Of a DNA stretch of 64,000 nucleotides, positions 52,779 through 62,415 are shown in pieces. The position numbers and the translations under genes are program-made. Below the pieces are notes generated by a model that was not told the DNA's origin, did no database searches, and saw only the letters and a list, made by a program, of their open reading frames with translations. Position 1 is the stretch's first letter; each line of letters opens with the position of its first letter. This DNA is from Clostridia bacterium. Its GTDB lineage: Bacteria > Bacillota > Clostridia > Lachnospirales > Lachnospiraceae. Location of the stretch: positions 186,001-250,000 of the forward strand of contig CAJTAT010000001.1 in NCBI GenBank assembly GCA_910574475.1, in the 5' to 3' direction.

Positions 52779-53306
52779 TTAAAAATGCATCTTGCAACCC
52801 AAATTTGCATATGCTATAATGCCAGTAGGCAAAAAGTTATAACGTTCCATGTGGACAAAGAACGAAATCCCCCGACCGTAATGGCGTACAGTTGAGGGAT
52901 TCTTCTTTTCTTTTATAGTGGCAAAGTACCCACTAGGATATTCGTTGTCCTTATGGTCTCTGTCTAACCATTTGATGATGTAGTGGCAGGTTACACCAGC
53001 CGCAATTGCGACCAAAAAAGAAATCACGAGTTTCTTCTGGGAGATACTTTGAAAAGAATCCATACTTCTCTGCATGTTTATTTCCAGGCGGCCATGTGGC
53101 GTTCTTATTGCCAGGCTGCCCACCTTTTTTCCGTTTCCGAACGTTTGCTTTTTATCCGAACACTCGCTTTCCCATTTATGGGTACTCTTCCAACGCCGCA
53201 CTGTCCTCTCTGGTAGCTCCAGCTGCCTGGCAATGTCAATTAACTTCATGCCCTTTAAGAACATGTCTTTTGCCTGGGCAATCCGTTCATCTGCTTTCCG
53301 TGGCAA
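52779..53306 (-). pseudogene. Phage terminase small subunit remnant fused to a small membrane-protein frame
   Basis: 175-codon frame. The start MPRKADERIAQAKDMFLKGM with the helix-turn-helix IARQLELPERTVRRWKS is the N-terminus of clostridial terminase small subunits. After an A6 run near 53130 the homology continues in another frame: GGQPGNKNATWPPGNKHAEK then FFSKYLPEET, before losing it. The first frame goes on as KKLVISFLVAIAAGVTCHYI, a hydrophobic helix like that of small phage membrane proteins. The only terminase-related sequence in the element, and broken. Confidence 0.7.
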
Positions 53307-53436
53307 TCACCTCACCTTCCTTTTCGTGGTTTTGGGGATAAGAAAAGCACCTCTTATAGTAGAGATGCCTTAACATTGTCAAATCATGAAAATTTTATTT
53401 ATATTTACATTGTCTGTTTCACCAAAAAATTTTTCA

Positions 53437-54132
53437 TTATTCTACTAAAAATGTATACGTAGATATAAGTTTTTTTTCTTTATCATCTTGCCCTAGATAC
53501 ACTTCTATTGTATGTTTGCCTTTGGACAAAAACTCCAAATTATTAACTACTATTTTTCCTCTTACATTATTATAATTTTTAAACTCTACATCTGTATCTG
53601 TTTTTTCTTGTGCTATCATCTTTGCACTTCCAATTTTTGCTGCCAAACCATATTTATCACTGTTTTTATTACAATTCTTTACTCTATATTCCAAAAAATA
53701 TTTTCGATTTTCTGTATCTAATATATTTCCTAACGTACCCTCTCTTGACAAGGGCACACACGCCTCAATCACGATATTTCGCCGCTTTGCGGCGTTATCC
53801 TCAATCGGCGTACGTCCAGTACGCCTCAATCGTCTGCCTTGCAAGGCGACGAAATCTCATGATTGAGGTCGAAGAGTCGAAAAGAGGTAAATTTTGCGTC
53901 CTGCAAGGCACTTGAAAGAGGCGTACTGGACGTACGCCGATTGAAAGTAACGCCGCAGGTCACAAAATTTACTCTTTTTCGACCGTGTATGCCCTTGTCA
54001 AGAGAGGGTAACAATGACGAATGATGCTGTATGGTTATCATCTTCTTTGATTCTATCAAATATATTATAAAAATTTCTAAAATCGTCATCGCATTTTTCA
54101 CAAAGAACTAAATTTATATTAATTTGTGACAT
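53437..54132 (-). pseudogene. Unknown gene split by a MITE-like element
   Basis: Start ATG 54132 (MSQININLVLCEKCDDDFRN) with GGGGGAGA upstream. The frame is broken after VIV by the insertion at 53738-54008. Removing the element and one TA restores VIVTLGNILDTENRKYFLEY and a protein of about 140 residues that ends in an Ig-like beta stretch (VNNLEFLSKGKHTIEVYLGQ). Start overlaps the stop of the membrane protein gene upstream. Function unknown. Confidence 0.78.
53738..54008. mobile_element. MITE-like element with 24-bp terminal inverted repeats
   Basis: 271 bp, ends CCCTCTCTTGACAAGGGCAC and its complement (one mismatch in 24), flanked by TA on both sides as in IS630/Tc1-mariner insertions. Inside, more inverted repeats (GGCGTACGTCCAGTACGCC and its match near 53920) make it foldable over most of its length. 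No transposase. Inserted into a coding sequence. Confidence 0.85.
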
Positions 54133-54487
54133 CAGATCTCCCCCATTTCTTGTCGCCCTCTTGGCTCTCTATTATATTTTTATTTGACTGTATATCACTT
54201 TTTAAATCTGAGAAGCCTTGCTGCATCCCACTTTTTATATCCATTAATTTATTACCTATATTAGCATCCAGTCCCCTCATGATCTCAAGGGTTTCTTTTT
54301 GTGGCTTTATTGATTCATCCAGATTATAAAAACTCAAGAATAATGATACTATCCCAATAAACAGGGCGATTAATCCTAAAACAACGCTGACCCAACTATT
54401 AATTGCCTCTAGACCTATGACTTTATTAAAATATATGCTTCCTAAAAACAGCCCTATAACACTAGTAGTTAAAACATAAAAAACAAA
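54119..54487 (-). pseudogene. Membrane protein with 5' end missing
   Basis: Open frame QFVFYVLTTSVIGLFLGSIY, then a second helix SVVLGLIALFIGIVSLFLSF and a charged coil ending GDKKWGRSDVTN. No start codon or ribosome site before it; at about 54487 it meets a decayed tip cassette on the other strand. Two transmembrane segments are left. Likely operon partner of the split gene downstream. Confidence 0.6.
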
Positions 54488-54489
54488 TT

Positions 54490-54720
54490 GTAATGACAGC
54501 TGTTACTAAAGATAAACTCTTGTCTTTTATTAATGATATAAATGTGGCGGTTTTTCGAGCATATAAGGTTGTCCATATAATCACATTTTATGCAGGATGT
54601 ATTGCTGCTACTGATTTGATTGAAAATAATTCAACTCATTTGTTATGCACATTCAAACCACCTTATATTCCAGCAATTAATTATATTTTTAAGACTGTCC
54701 TTTTTATAAACTACTTTTAA
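54490..54720 (+). pseudogene. Decayed tip cassette related to cassette 2
   Basis: VTKDKLLSFINDINVAVFRA then YKVVHIITFYAGCIA and PPYIPAINYIF follow cassette 2 (VTQAELFSFADGITTNVFRA, YRVGHTITF, PYRPAINYIV). No intact site S precedes it, so it has dropped out of the shufflon. Confidence 0.65.
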
Positions 54721-54879
54721 ACATGTGACAATAGAAATCTTTTCTTCTTTCTTATATCTATATTCAATATTTAAATTTAAATTGATAAATATTTCTTATG
54801 AGACATTTTTACATTATCTTCAGAAGTTCAATTCCAGCTCTGTTTCCTATTTATATTAACAAAACTGGATATAATATAC

Positions 54880-54947
54880 AAAAATAGTTACATAAACATA
54901 TTTTGTAATATATAGACTAAAAATATGCTTGTGTAACTATTTTTTTA
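54880..54947. terminator. Long bidirectional terminator at the right end of the element
   Basis: AAAATAGTTACA pairs with TGTAACTATTTT, with an inner AACATATTTT / AAAATATG part. T-runs on both strands. Separates the element from tRNA-Glu. The remainder of 54721-55093 has nothing I recognise. Confidence 0.6.
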
Positions 54948-55093
54948 CGATTTTTAAAATGAAGACGTGCAAAATCTCCTTCCTTATTTTAATCCAACAT
55001 ACGTCTGATACCCTCTTTGATATCCTAATCACAAGAAACAAAATAAAAAACTCTGAAAACTCACAAAATGTAAGTCTTCAGAGTCTTTATGCG

Positions 55094-55165
55094 CAGTTCC
55101 TAGGGGAATCGAACCCCTGTTTCCGCCGTGAGAGGGCGGCGTCTTAACCGCTTGACCAAGGAACC
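55094..55165 (-). tRNA. tRNA-Glu (anticodon CTC)
   Basis: 72 nt. GGTTCCT acceptor with AGGAACT, D-loop GGTCAAGCGGTTAAGAC, anticodon stem CCGCC-CTCTCAC-GGCGG giving anticodon CTC, T-arm AGGGG-TTCGATT-CCCCT. CCA is not encoded. It stands at the right boundary of the phage-derived element, but no duplicate 3' end was found at the left. Confidence 0.95.
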
Positions 55166-55333
55166 ATATCAGCTTGTCTTTATCACCTGCCGACTTGTCT
55201 AGTATATAATATAACCTCTCATTTTGCAAGCTTTTTTTTAAATTTTTTTAACAATTTTTAATTCCTAAACCATTTCGGTCAAAACAAGCTTATTCCTTTC
55301 CTGTATTTATATTCTCTGACTTAGTAACTATCT

Positions 55334-57487
55334 TCATCCTTGAAAAATATTATACGTCTGACTCAGAAATTCATCCGTTAATACCAATGATGTAACCTCT
55401 GGCATAGAAAGCTCCGTATATTCTTTAGCCAGAAAGCCTAATATCATATCTGGAGTAGTACGGCTTACATTCTCCTCTCGTAAATTTGGACACAGCTTTG
55501 AAAATTCCCTTGCATATTCCAAAATACTTTCCTGGATTTCATTTACTATATCACGATGCTCTTTTGTCCTGGTCTCTTCCATAAAAATGAGCTCTCCCTC
55601 ATCTCCTATGCAGTCAAAGGTGGGTTCTGGAGAAGTCAGTACCATTTCCAAAAACAGATAATATTTATATACATTCAGATCAATCTCAAATGCTCCCTTT
55701 GATGGGAAAAATGTCTCTACCTGTATATCTCTGTCTATTTCTCCTATGTTCGGTTCTCTTCTCAAAAAATAAAAACCCTGAAATTCTTTCTCCAGCGCCA
55801 GTTTTTCCAGGCCGTTTTGGATTTTTCCTGCAGCCACAAAATCAATCAACGCAAGTTTCCTGTGGCCACAAATTCCCGTCTTTGAAATATAATGAAGATA
55901 GTTCTCCCTCTCTGCTGCGCTCTGATCCAGAATCCTTTGCTGGTACTTTTCCAGATAACATTTAAGTTTCTCCTTGTCCTTCGCCTCGACGCTTTCTCCA
56001 TCCCCATTTATTTCTACACGAAACCTTTTTTTTAGTAATTGAGAAACACTGCCCCCAAAATCCGCTTCGGCTACATGATAAATATCTTGATGATTCCATA
56101 TCGTAGCCGCCAGCACCGCCCTTCTGGAAGCATAAAAATATTCGCCGTTCGGAAATGTATCTTCTGATTGTATCCCACAGATTATCCTGCAAAGTCTTTC
56201 AATGAGATAAGCATCTCTTGATGGATATAATACATAGTCGCATCCAAACTCGCACACCTGCTGCATCAGCCACACAGTAAAATAAAAAATCATCGGAGCA
56301 ATCAATAAATAAGAAAATTTCCGCAGATTTTCAATCTTAAGCTTTCCCTTTGTTCCATACAGGGCAAAAGGATCCTGGAAGGCTTTCTCACAGAAAAGTC
56401 CCAGCGCCAGATGATCCATAAAGCATAAATCTGACGACAGCAATTTCCGGTAGGCAGAGCTCTCCAATAGCTCCCGGGCACTCATAACCTGGAAGGCGTC
56501 TATTCCCGCCTCTTTGGGACTCATAATATCCGCTGTCTCATTGTCCCCGATATGTAAGCAGTCGAAGTTTCTATATCCCTCCTGTTCCCGTTCTTTAAGG
56601 TATACGTCAAACAATGCTTCATTCTTTGACGTCCCTTTTTCACAAGATACATAAAGCTCCTCATAGCCTTCATAGCCGCATTTTTTAAGCAGCTTCTCAA
56701 TCTCTTTTCCGGGCAGATACATATCCGAAATCAGATAAATCTTCTTCTTTCCCTTTATGCTGTTGAACACAGACAACATTCTTTTTCTTGGAACTACAAA
56801 CTCCATTTCTACGGCAAGCTCCAGAGCCTTAAGCTCCTCTTTTTGCTCTTCATCCATGCCCCCCAGCCTTTGAAGCCTCTCATAAATCTCTACAAATGTG
56901 GGATTTTGCTTTTCTTCATAGAGCTGTCTTTCTGCCTCTGTCCGCAGTGCGGCAAAGCCGGGAAAGGGCTTCCTTTTTTCCACAACTGTAAAAATATCCT
57001 CCGGGTACAGGATCTTTCTCATCATCAATGTATCAAACACATCAAAGGATATAACCGTATGCTTTTCTATCGCTTTTTTTAAATCCTCAAAGCTTTGCTT
57101 AAAATAGGGTATCTCCTGTTCCTGATTTACATATATCTCCGATAAATCCTTTCCCCTCACATCATATACTGTGATGCTATTTTGGGAGCAAAAGTCTGAG
57201 ATTCTATGATAAATCACCCCGATGACTGCCGGGCGGGCAATGATAACAATCGTTTTCACATTCAATGCCAGCACATCCTTATAGTCCAATATGGGCTTGT
57301 TCCAGATGTTTCCCTCTTTTCTCTTTCCATCCATCAGGCCTGCTATCTGGTAATCCTGTATTTTCTCCAGGAGTTCGCCTGTATTTTTCCCAATTCCATA
57401 CAAAACCAAAGGTTCCTTTTTCCTATTCGAAAAATGTGCTTCAAACTCCTGATAAATATATTCTGACTCATGATACATCGTAGTCAA
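55334..57487 (-). CDS. HAD-superfamily protein of the glycan cluster (COG5610-like)
   Basis: 717 residues. The N-terminal 120 residues resemble a nucleotide-sugar or Rossmann-like fold (LVLYGIGKNTGELLEKI). A HAD domain follows: SFDVFDTLMMRK (nucleophile motif), YLISDMYLPGKEI and LHIGDNETADIMSPKEAGI. The C-terminal half is typical of large surface-polysaccharide HAD proteins (VLYPSRDAYLIERL). It overlaps the glycosyltransferase upstream by 20 nt. Last gene of the cluster. Substrate unknown. Confidence 0.8.
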   Translation of the reverse strand: MTTMYHESEYIYQEFEAHFSNRKKEPLVLYGIGKNTGELLEKIQDYQIAGLMDGKRKEGNIWNKPILDYKDVLALNVKTIVIIARPAVIGVIYHRISDFCSQNSITVYDVRGKDLSEIYVNQEQEIPYFKQSFEDLKKAIEKHTVISFDVFDTLMMRKILYPEDIFTVVEKRKPFPGFAALRTEAERQLYEEKQNPTFVEIYERLQRLGGMDEEQKEELKALELAVEMEFVVPRKRMLSVFNSIKGKKKIYLISDMYLPGKEIEKLLKKCGYEGYEELYVSCEKGTSKNEALFDVYLKEREQEGYRNFDCLHIGDNETADIMSPKEAGIDAFQVMSARELLESSAYRKLLSSDLCFMDHLALGLFCEKAFQDPFALYGTKGKLKIENLRKFSYLLIAPMIFYFTVWLMQQVCEFGCDYVLYPSRDAYLIERLCRIICGIQSEDTFPNGEYFYASRRAVLAATIWNHQDIYHVAEADFGGSVSQLLKKRFRVEINGDGESVEAKDKEKLKCYLEKYQQRILDQSAAERENYLHYISKTGICGHRKLALIDFVAAGKIQNGLEKLALEKEFQGFYFLRREPNIGEIDRDIQVETFFPSKGAFEIDLNVYKYYLFLEMVLTSPEPTFDCIGDEGELIFMEETRTKEHRDIVNEIQESILEYAREFSKLCPNLREENVSRTTPDMILGFLAKEYTELSMPEVTSLVLTDEFLSQTYNIFQG

Positions 57488-58910
57488 TCCTCCAGATCAG
57501 TTTTTCCTCCAGCAGCCTCCTCCAGTAGCGTTCAGGCTCCATAGATTCGTTTCTTGCTGCTATCTTTCTTACGGATCGGCTTCCCATAGTGTGCAAAAGC
57601 TCCCTATGAGCAGCCAGATATACAAGATGCTTTGCCAGCGCTTCTATGTCTCCAACATCAGCAAGAAATCCGTTTACGCCTTCTTCCACATCGTCCCTGG
57701 CCCCGGAGGTATCCGTAATCACCAACACGGCTCCCGCAGCCATTGCCTCAGAATGGGAAATGCTGTGCCCCTCCCACTCAGAACAGCTGATGCAGACGTC
57801 CTGCCTTTTCCAAAAATCCATGATATGTTCATGGTCCACCACACCAACAAATCTTACCTCATTGTCCAGTGTCTTTTCTCTTATCTGCCTTTTCAGCTCT
57901 TCCTCATAGTCGCCAGATCCGGCTATGTGCATACAGAAATTTATCCCATCTGCTTTTAATTTCTCTGCAACCCTGATAAGCAAATCCACCCTCTTTTGTA
58001 TCACAGAAATTCTTCCTGCATACCCTATTTGAAGGGGGGTATCCGCTGGGCTGTAAGTACGGTTATTCTTTTTGTCACAGGAAACGCTCCAATATAAATC
58101 TTTCACCTTAAAAGCCGGAAACCCTCGTTCTAAAAGAGTACTTTTTATTTTCGTGCTAATCGTAAGGCATGTGTCTATGTATTTTTCCCATACCGTCATC
58201 GCCCTGTAATAAATCTCTTCATCATTATGGAGAACTGCTATGATTCTAAGATCTGGATTAATACATTTTTTTACTGCGCAGGCGCCTATCATAATTTCAA
58301 AAGGGAAATTGCATACTACGGTATGGGCTTCGCTGCTCACTATCTGCTCCATAGTGCTCATCATTCGTTTCTCTTTTGCCTCTTCTATAAAGAGCGCCGG
58401 CCATTCTCTCTCATTCTCCTTCTCACGATCCTGACGAGGCATTAGATATGCACTTTTTATTCCAAGCCCCTGAAGAGTCTTGAGCAGAGAACAGCTCCAT
58501 CTCTCTACTCCCCCCAGAACCATTCCTGCTGACAGATCGATGAGGCACTCATAGGTGTTTTCAGGCTTTTTGTCTTTTTGAACCTGTAAAAAAAGCTGCT
58601 CCGACATCCGGTATATCATTTCCGGCGCTCTAATACTGTCCGCAATGATAATTTCTTCCTCTGAGATTCCCTGAGCCAGCAACTCCTCTTTCACCTCTGC
58701 ATATTGATAGCAGGTCAGGAAGATGGTTACATCACTTTTACATTTATAGATCTCCTCCGGCGGTAAAATTTTTATATGGTTAACTTTTTTTCCCCACAAA
58801 GCGCTCTCATTATCGCAAAAAAAATCCGGTGACAAATCCCACATTTCCCAAAATGTAAGAACAGCCTTCCCGATTTTCCCCGCTCCCCAAAATACCTGCT
58901 TTTTTCTCAT
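57468..58910 (-). CDS. Glycosyltransferase family 4 with N-terminal Rossmann-like domain
   Basis: 480 residues. The N-terminus (FWGAGKIGKAVLTFWEMWD) matches the sugar-binding/FkbM-associated Rossmann part. The GT4 domain has IGYAGRISVIQKRVDLLIRV and the E-x7-E like SCSEWEGHSISHSEAMAAGA. Transfers a sugar from an activated donor in the cytoplasm. Same operon as its neighbours. Confidence 0.87.
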   Translation of the reverse strand: MRKKQVFWGAGKIGKAVLTFWEMWDLSPDFFCDNESALWGKKVNHIKILPPEEIYKCKSDVTIFLTCYQYAEVKEELLAQGISEEEIIIADSIRAPEMIYRMSEQLFLQVQKDKKPENTYECLIDLSAGMVLGGVERWSCSLLKTLQGLGIKSAYLMPRQDREKENEREWPALFIEEAKEKRMMSTMEQIVSSEAHTVVCNFPFEIMIGACAVKKCINPDLRIIAVLHNDEEIYYRAMTVWEKYIDTCLTISTKIKSTLLERGFPAFKVKDLYWSVSCDKKNNRTYSPADTPLQIGYAGRISVIQKRVDLLIRVAEKLKADGINFCMHIAGSGDYEEELKRQIREKTLDNEVRFVGVVDHEHIMDFWKRQDVCISCSEWEGHSISHSEAMAAGAVLVITDTSGARDDVEEGVNGFLADVGDIEALAKHLVYLAAHRELLHTMGSRSVRKIAARNESMEPERYWRRLLEEKLIWRIDYDVS

Positions 58911-58946
58911 TGATTCCTTTCCTCAAAACCTCTGTGTAAATATTGC

Positions 58947-61481
58947 TTACGGTATCTCTGTCTTCGCGATCCAATCCTTTAATATCAGAGTCCTTTGACC
59001 CTTCTTTTCTTTTATATCTTTTTGTACCTGTTCTTCCCCTTCTACCAGTGTGATAATAATGCAGTCTGCATCCGGCCAGGTATCCTTCCACCCATAAACC
59101 GGCACTTCTGCTTTCATCTCCCCGGCATTTTTATCTATAAAATACTTTACACAGATGGAGGGCTGTAAATCAAAAAGCAAGTGCTTTCCCATCATTCCAC
59201 ATCCATAAATGGCAGCGCTGTAGATTCCCAGGGAGCGCAGATATTCTGCATATTTCACTCCCTGTTCTCTTAGTTTCATCCATTTGTCCAATGTATTCAG
59301 CTTCTTGGTCAACCGATTCATTTCCTGTACGCGGAACAGATTTCTTAGAAAAAATCCCTCCATCAACAGCTGGAAATCCTTTTCCTGAAATATCTTCTTA
59401 TCCTGTACCATGCGGATAACTTCATGCTCCGATTGGGCCATACCTGCCAAATCCCCGGAGGCATTTTCCTCATGAACAACATGTTCATATAAAACCTCTT
59501 TGTTTAATGAAAATCTGCTTTCTTCCGCCATCATGCACAGCCACAGGAACCAGTCGTCTGCGCCATTGAATTTTATAATGTTTTCACTCCATGTGACTGG
59601 AATTGCCCGCTTCCGTAAAAGAACTTGCCCTGGGGAAATGATTTGATTCCAATTTTTCAGGACAAATTCTTTTGACAAAAGCTTTTGAAATACTTCATCA
59701 TCTAAATAATATTCCTTTCCGCCAGAAAGCCCTTTGCAAATCACTGCATCATTTTTTTCTATGGACTGTAATTGACTATAAAAGTAGGTTGGACGAATCC
59801 GATCATCCTGATCCAGAAACAAAAGGTACTCCCCTCGACATTCCTTAAGGCCTTTTACCCTTGCTCCATGAATTCCTACATTTTTATTGGTATTGATGAT
59901 CCTTACGTGAATTTCACTGCTTTTCCACATAGGAGAAAGAGGAGCGTCAGGAGCATCATTTACAAGCAATAGTTCTATATAAGCTTCCTCTTTCAAACAT
60001 TTTTTGCAGTCCTCCACCTGGCCAATGATACTGGGTATGTATTTCCCCCCATAATAGATTGGTACAATTACACTTATACTCTTTAAGTCTTCCATCGTTT
60101 CCTTCAGCGCCTCTTCCAGCCTTTTTCCAAAGTTATCCATTGTAAAATGCTTCTCATACACCTTCCTGGCTTCACTTCCCATTGTCTTAAGCTTTTCCCG
60201 ATTCTCAATGACCCACCTCATTTTTCGGCACAAATCCTTTGGATCTCCTGCCTTACAGATTAAACCGTTTTTTTCATCTTCCAGGTAATCGGCTGTTCCC
60301 GTCTTGTCAGAAACTATGCAAACTTTTCCATACATCATGGCTTCCGTTGCCACAATAGGCAGCGAATCCTCCAAAGAAGGGCAAACCACCACATCTATCT
60401 TTTCATATATCCTGTAAATCTCCCTTCTCGTTAGCAATCCTGTCATTTTAATGGCCGATTCTTTTGATGCTTCTTTTTTCACCCCATTGCTATATTCATC
60501 TATTCCCATGGCGCCAACTATGTAAAAATGTACATTATCCTTTTCTTCCCTGTGAAGCAACCGGATGGCCTTTACAAAGACGTCCTGTGCTTTTCCCGGA
60601 TGTAACGTTCCTATAATGGCAAAAACCAAATGTTCTGCCCCGTTACAAGAGCTGGTTTCTTTCTTTTGGTCTGGAATCCCGTAAGATAGTTTTTTTTGAA
60701 TTCTGTCTGGGAAACAACTATTAAATTGATTTTGTGCAACCTTGCTCACTGCACGGATATGAACTTGTTCCATCTGTTTTTTGTCAGCATACTCTCCATA
60801 TCGATTGATTATATTACGATACAGCAATTCCTCTGACTCATGGATCCACCATAGAACGGGCTTTATCCTGCTGAGCTCGCAGGCACAAAGAAGCATTGGA
60901 AACACATTTACCAGTACCGCGTCAAATTGCTGTATCCACAGCCGTTCTTCTTTATGCACATAAGGTAGCGCCGGGCACAATACAATACTGATGCCGCTTT
61001 CTATTGCTTCATCTATAAATATCCTGTCTCCAGAAGGCGCTGTCAGAAAAACAGCATATCCTCTACCCTGCAATGCCTTCGCCGCATATACTGCCGCAAG
61101 GGGGCCTCCCGTATAATTCAAATGTGTTGACACAATCAATATCCGTTTATCACAGCTCTTTTCCTTCTGATTCCCACAATAAATATGAAGCGTTCCACGA
61201 CACAGCTCACTGACGAAGCGTTCCCAATACCAAATGTCCTTTTTATCAACTCCAAGCTCTATCAGTTGGCCTTTCATAGCTTCCTCGCTTGCGCTCATAA
61301 GAAGGATCTTATCAAATGAAATCTGTAAGATCTTTTCAGGTTCTATAATGGGACGGCCATCCATATTTTGTCCCTGCAGGGCTGGATTATTGTCAAGAAA
61401 AGCGACTATCTCATAGTCAGCAGGAATCTTGTGTTTTCGCTCCTGATAGCATCTGCCCACACCAAAAATGACAATTTTCAC
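58947..61481 (-). CDS. Double glycosyltransferase (GT4 plus GT2) with flanking Rossmann-like segments
   Basis: 844 residues. Order: Rossmann-like 1-90 (VIFGVGRCYQERKHKIP), GT4 about 110-465 (STHLNYTGGPLAAVYAAKAL, VVCPSLEDSLPIVATEAMMY), GT2 about 475-700 (VSVIVPIYYG-like ISVIVPIYYGG, FLDQDDRIRPTYF), and another Rossmann-like part near the C-terminus (AIYGCGMMGKHLLFDL). Two transfer reactions in one chain suggest sequential addition to the same acceptor. Stop and start overlap with its neighbour as ATGA. Confidence 0.87.
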   Translation of the reverse strand: MKIVIFGVGRCYQERKHKIPADYEIVAFLDNNPALQGQNMDGRPIIEPEKILQISFDKILLMSASEEAMKGQLIELGVDKKDIWYWERFVSELCRGTLHIYCGNQKEKSCDKRILIVSTHLNYTGGPLAAVYAAKALQGRGYAVFLTAPSGDRIFIDEAIESGISIVLCPALPYVHKEERLWIQQFDAVLVNVFPMLLCACELSRIKPVLWWIHESEELLYRNIINRYGEYADKKQMEQVHIRAVSKVAQNQFNSCFPDRIQKKLSYGIPDQKKETSSCNGAEHLVFAIIGTLHPGKAQDVFVKAIRLLHREEKDNVHFYIVGAMGIDEYSNGVKKEASKESAIKMTGLLTRREIYRIYEKIDVVVCPSLEDSLPIVATEAMMYGKVCIVSDKTGTADYLEDEKNGLICKAGDPKDLCRKMRWVIENREKLKTMGSEARKVYEKHFTMDNFGKRLEEALKETMEDLKSISVIVPIYYGGKYIPSIIGQVEDCKKCLKEEAYIELLLVNDAPDAPLSPMWKSSEIHVRIINTNKNVGIHGARVKGLKECRGEYLLFLDQDDRIRPTYFYSQLQSIEKNDAVICKGLSGGKEYYLDDEVFQKLLSKEFVLKNWNQIISPGQVLLRKRAIPVTWSENIIKFNGADDWFLWLCMMAEESRFSLNKEVLYEHVVHEENASGDLAGMAQSEHEVIRMVQDKKIFQEKDFQLLMEGFFLRNLFRVQEMNRLTKKLNTLDKWMKLREQGVKYAEYLRSLGIYSAAIYGCGMMGKHLLFDLQPSICVKYFIDKNAGEMKAEVPVYGWKDTWPDADCIIITLVEGEEQVQKDIKEKKGQRTLILKDWIAKTEIP

Positions 61482-62383
61482 AGTCTTCCTCCGTGATCGT
61501 GTTTTCGGATAAATTCCTTAATATCCAGATAAAAATCCTCATAATTTTCTCTGATTTTTTCATCCGGCCAATTCCACCATGCAATACGGTTTAAGGCCTC
61601 TATTTCATCCTTTTTATATCGATACCTAATAACGCGTGCCGGTACTCCTGCCACTACTGCATAATCAGGAACATCCTTGGTTATCACAGCCCCGGCTCCG
61701 GCTACAGCTCCGTTCCCAATGTCTGCGCCATTTGTAATGAGAACATTTTTTCCAAGCCATACATCATTCCCTATTCTGCATTTTTTCAGATTGCGTACCT
61801 GGACATGGCTTTTGGGCTCAACTCCCGGAAAATACCAGGGTTCATTCTGATAACCATCATAGTCTTTTTCAAAAATCCTATTGACTGCTGAAGAATGATA
61901 GATGAATGGGTGAGTCGTAATATAATCAACCGCATGATTCACTACTACATTCACTCCTGCTGCAAAAGAACAAAATGCGCCAACCACTTCTACTAAATTG
62001 TGATTACACAAAGGACCATAGCTGTATTTTCCGCATTTTGTGTATTGTATTTCCTCTTTTCTTTTAAAGATCTGAGTCACCTGATCTGCAGGAAAAAAAG
62101 CTATTAAATCTCTGTATACCTCATCGTATATCTCTGTATTCGCACAAGTAAATAAAACCTTATACTTTGTAGTATCCAGGCATTTGCAGTATTCCAGCTT
62201 TTTTATCTCCGAATTAAAGTCCGATAATTTGTTATCCATGACAAGACATTCTTTTATTCCAAAACATTCATACAAAATTTGTTTTGTTATCATCCCCATT
62301 TCTCCGTAAGGGTAGATAATAAATCTGGGTTTTCCTTCATAAAGCGCCTCCTGGATTGCTTTTCTTATCTCTCTGTAGGGCAT
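61478..62383 (-). CDS. Hexapeptide-repeat O-acetyltransferase (CatB/XAT type)
   Basis: About 301 residues from the ATG at 62383, where GGAGAGGGAAGG is directly upstream; a TTG at 62410 would add nine residues. An N-terminal Rossmann-like segment (FIIYPYGEMGMITKQILYEC) precedes the left-handed beta-helix: CRIGNDVWLGKNVLITNGAD and IGNGAVAGAGAVITKDVPDY then AVVAGVPARVIRYR. Acetylates a glycan or its precursor. Confidence 0.85.
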   Translation of the reverse strand: MPYREIRKAIQEALYEGKPRFIIYPYGEMGMITKQILYECFGIKECLVMDNKLSDFNSEIKKLEYCKCLDTTKYKVLFTCANTEIYDEVYRDLIAFFPADQVTQIFKRKEEIQYTKCGKYSYGPLCNHNLVEVVGAFCSFAAGVNVVVNHAVDYITTHPFIYHSSAVNRIFEKDYDGYQNEPWYFPGVEPKSHVQVRNLKKCRIGNDVWLGKNVLITNGADIGNGAVAGAGAVITKDVPDYAVVAGVPARVIRYRYKKDEIEALNRIAWWNWPDEKIRENYEDFYLDIKEFIRKHDHGGRL

Positions 62384-62415
62384 CGTCCTTCCCTCTCCTT
62401 CTCCCTGCAAAAGCT

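Noticed and set aside
52985..53150. Programmed frameshift in the terminase small subunit
   Set aside because: The second frame also stops soon and the rest of the terminase is missing, so decay is the simpler explanation.
53738..54008. CRISPR-like repeat structure in the palindromic segment
   Set aside because: Repeats are inverted and nested with no regular spacers; TA-flanked terminal repeats identify a MITE. No CRISPR array was seen anywhere in the window.
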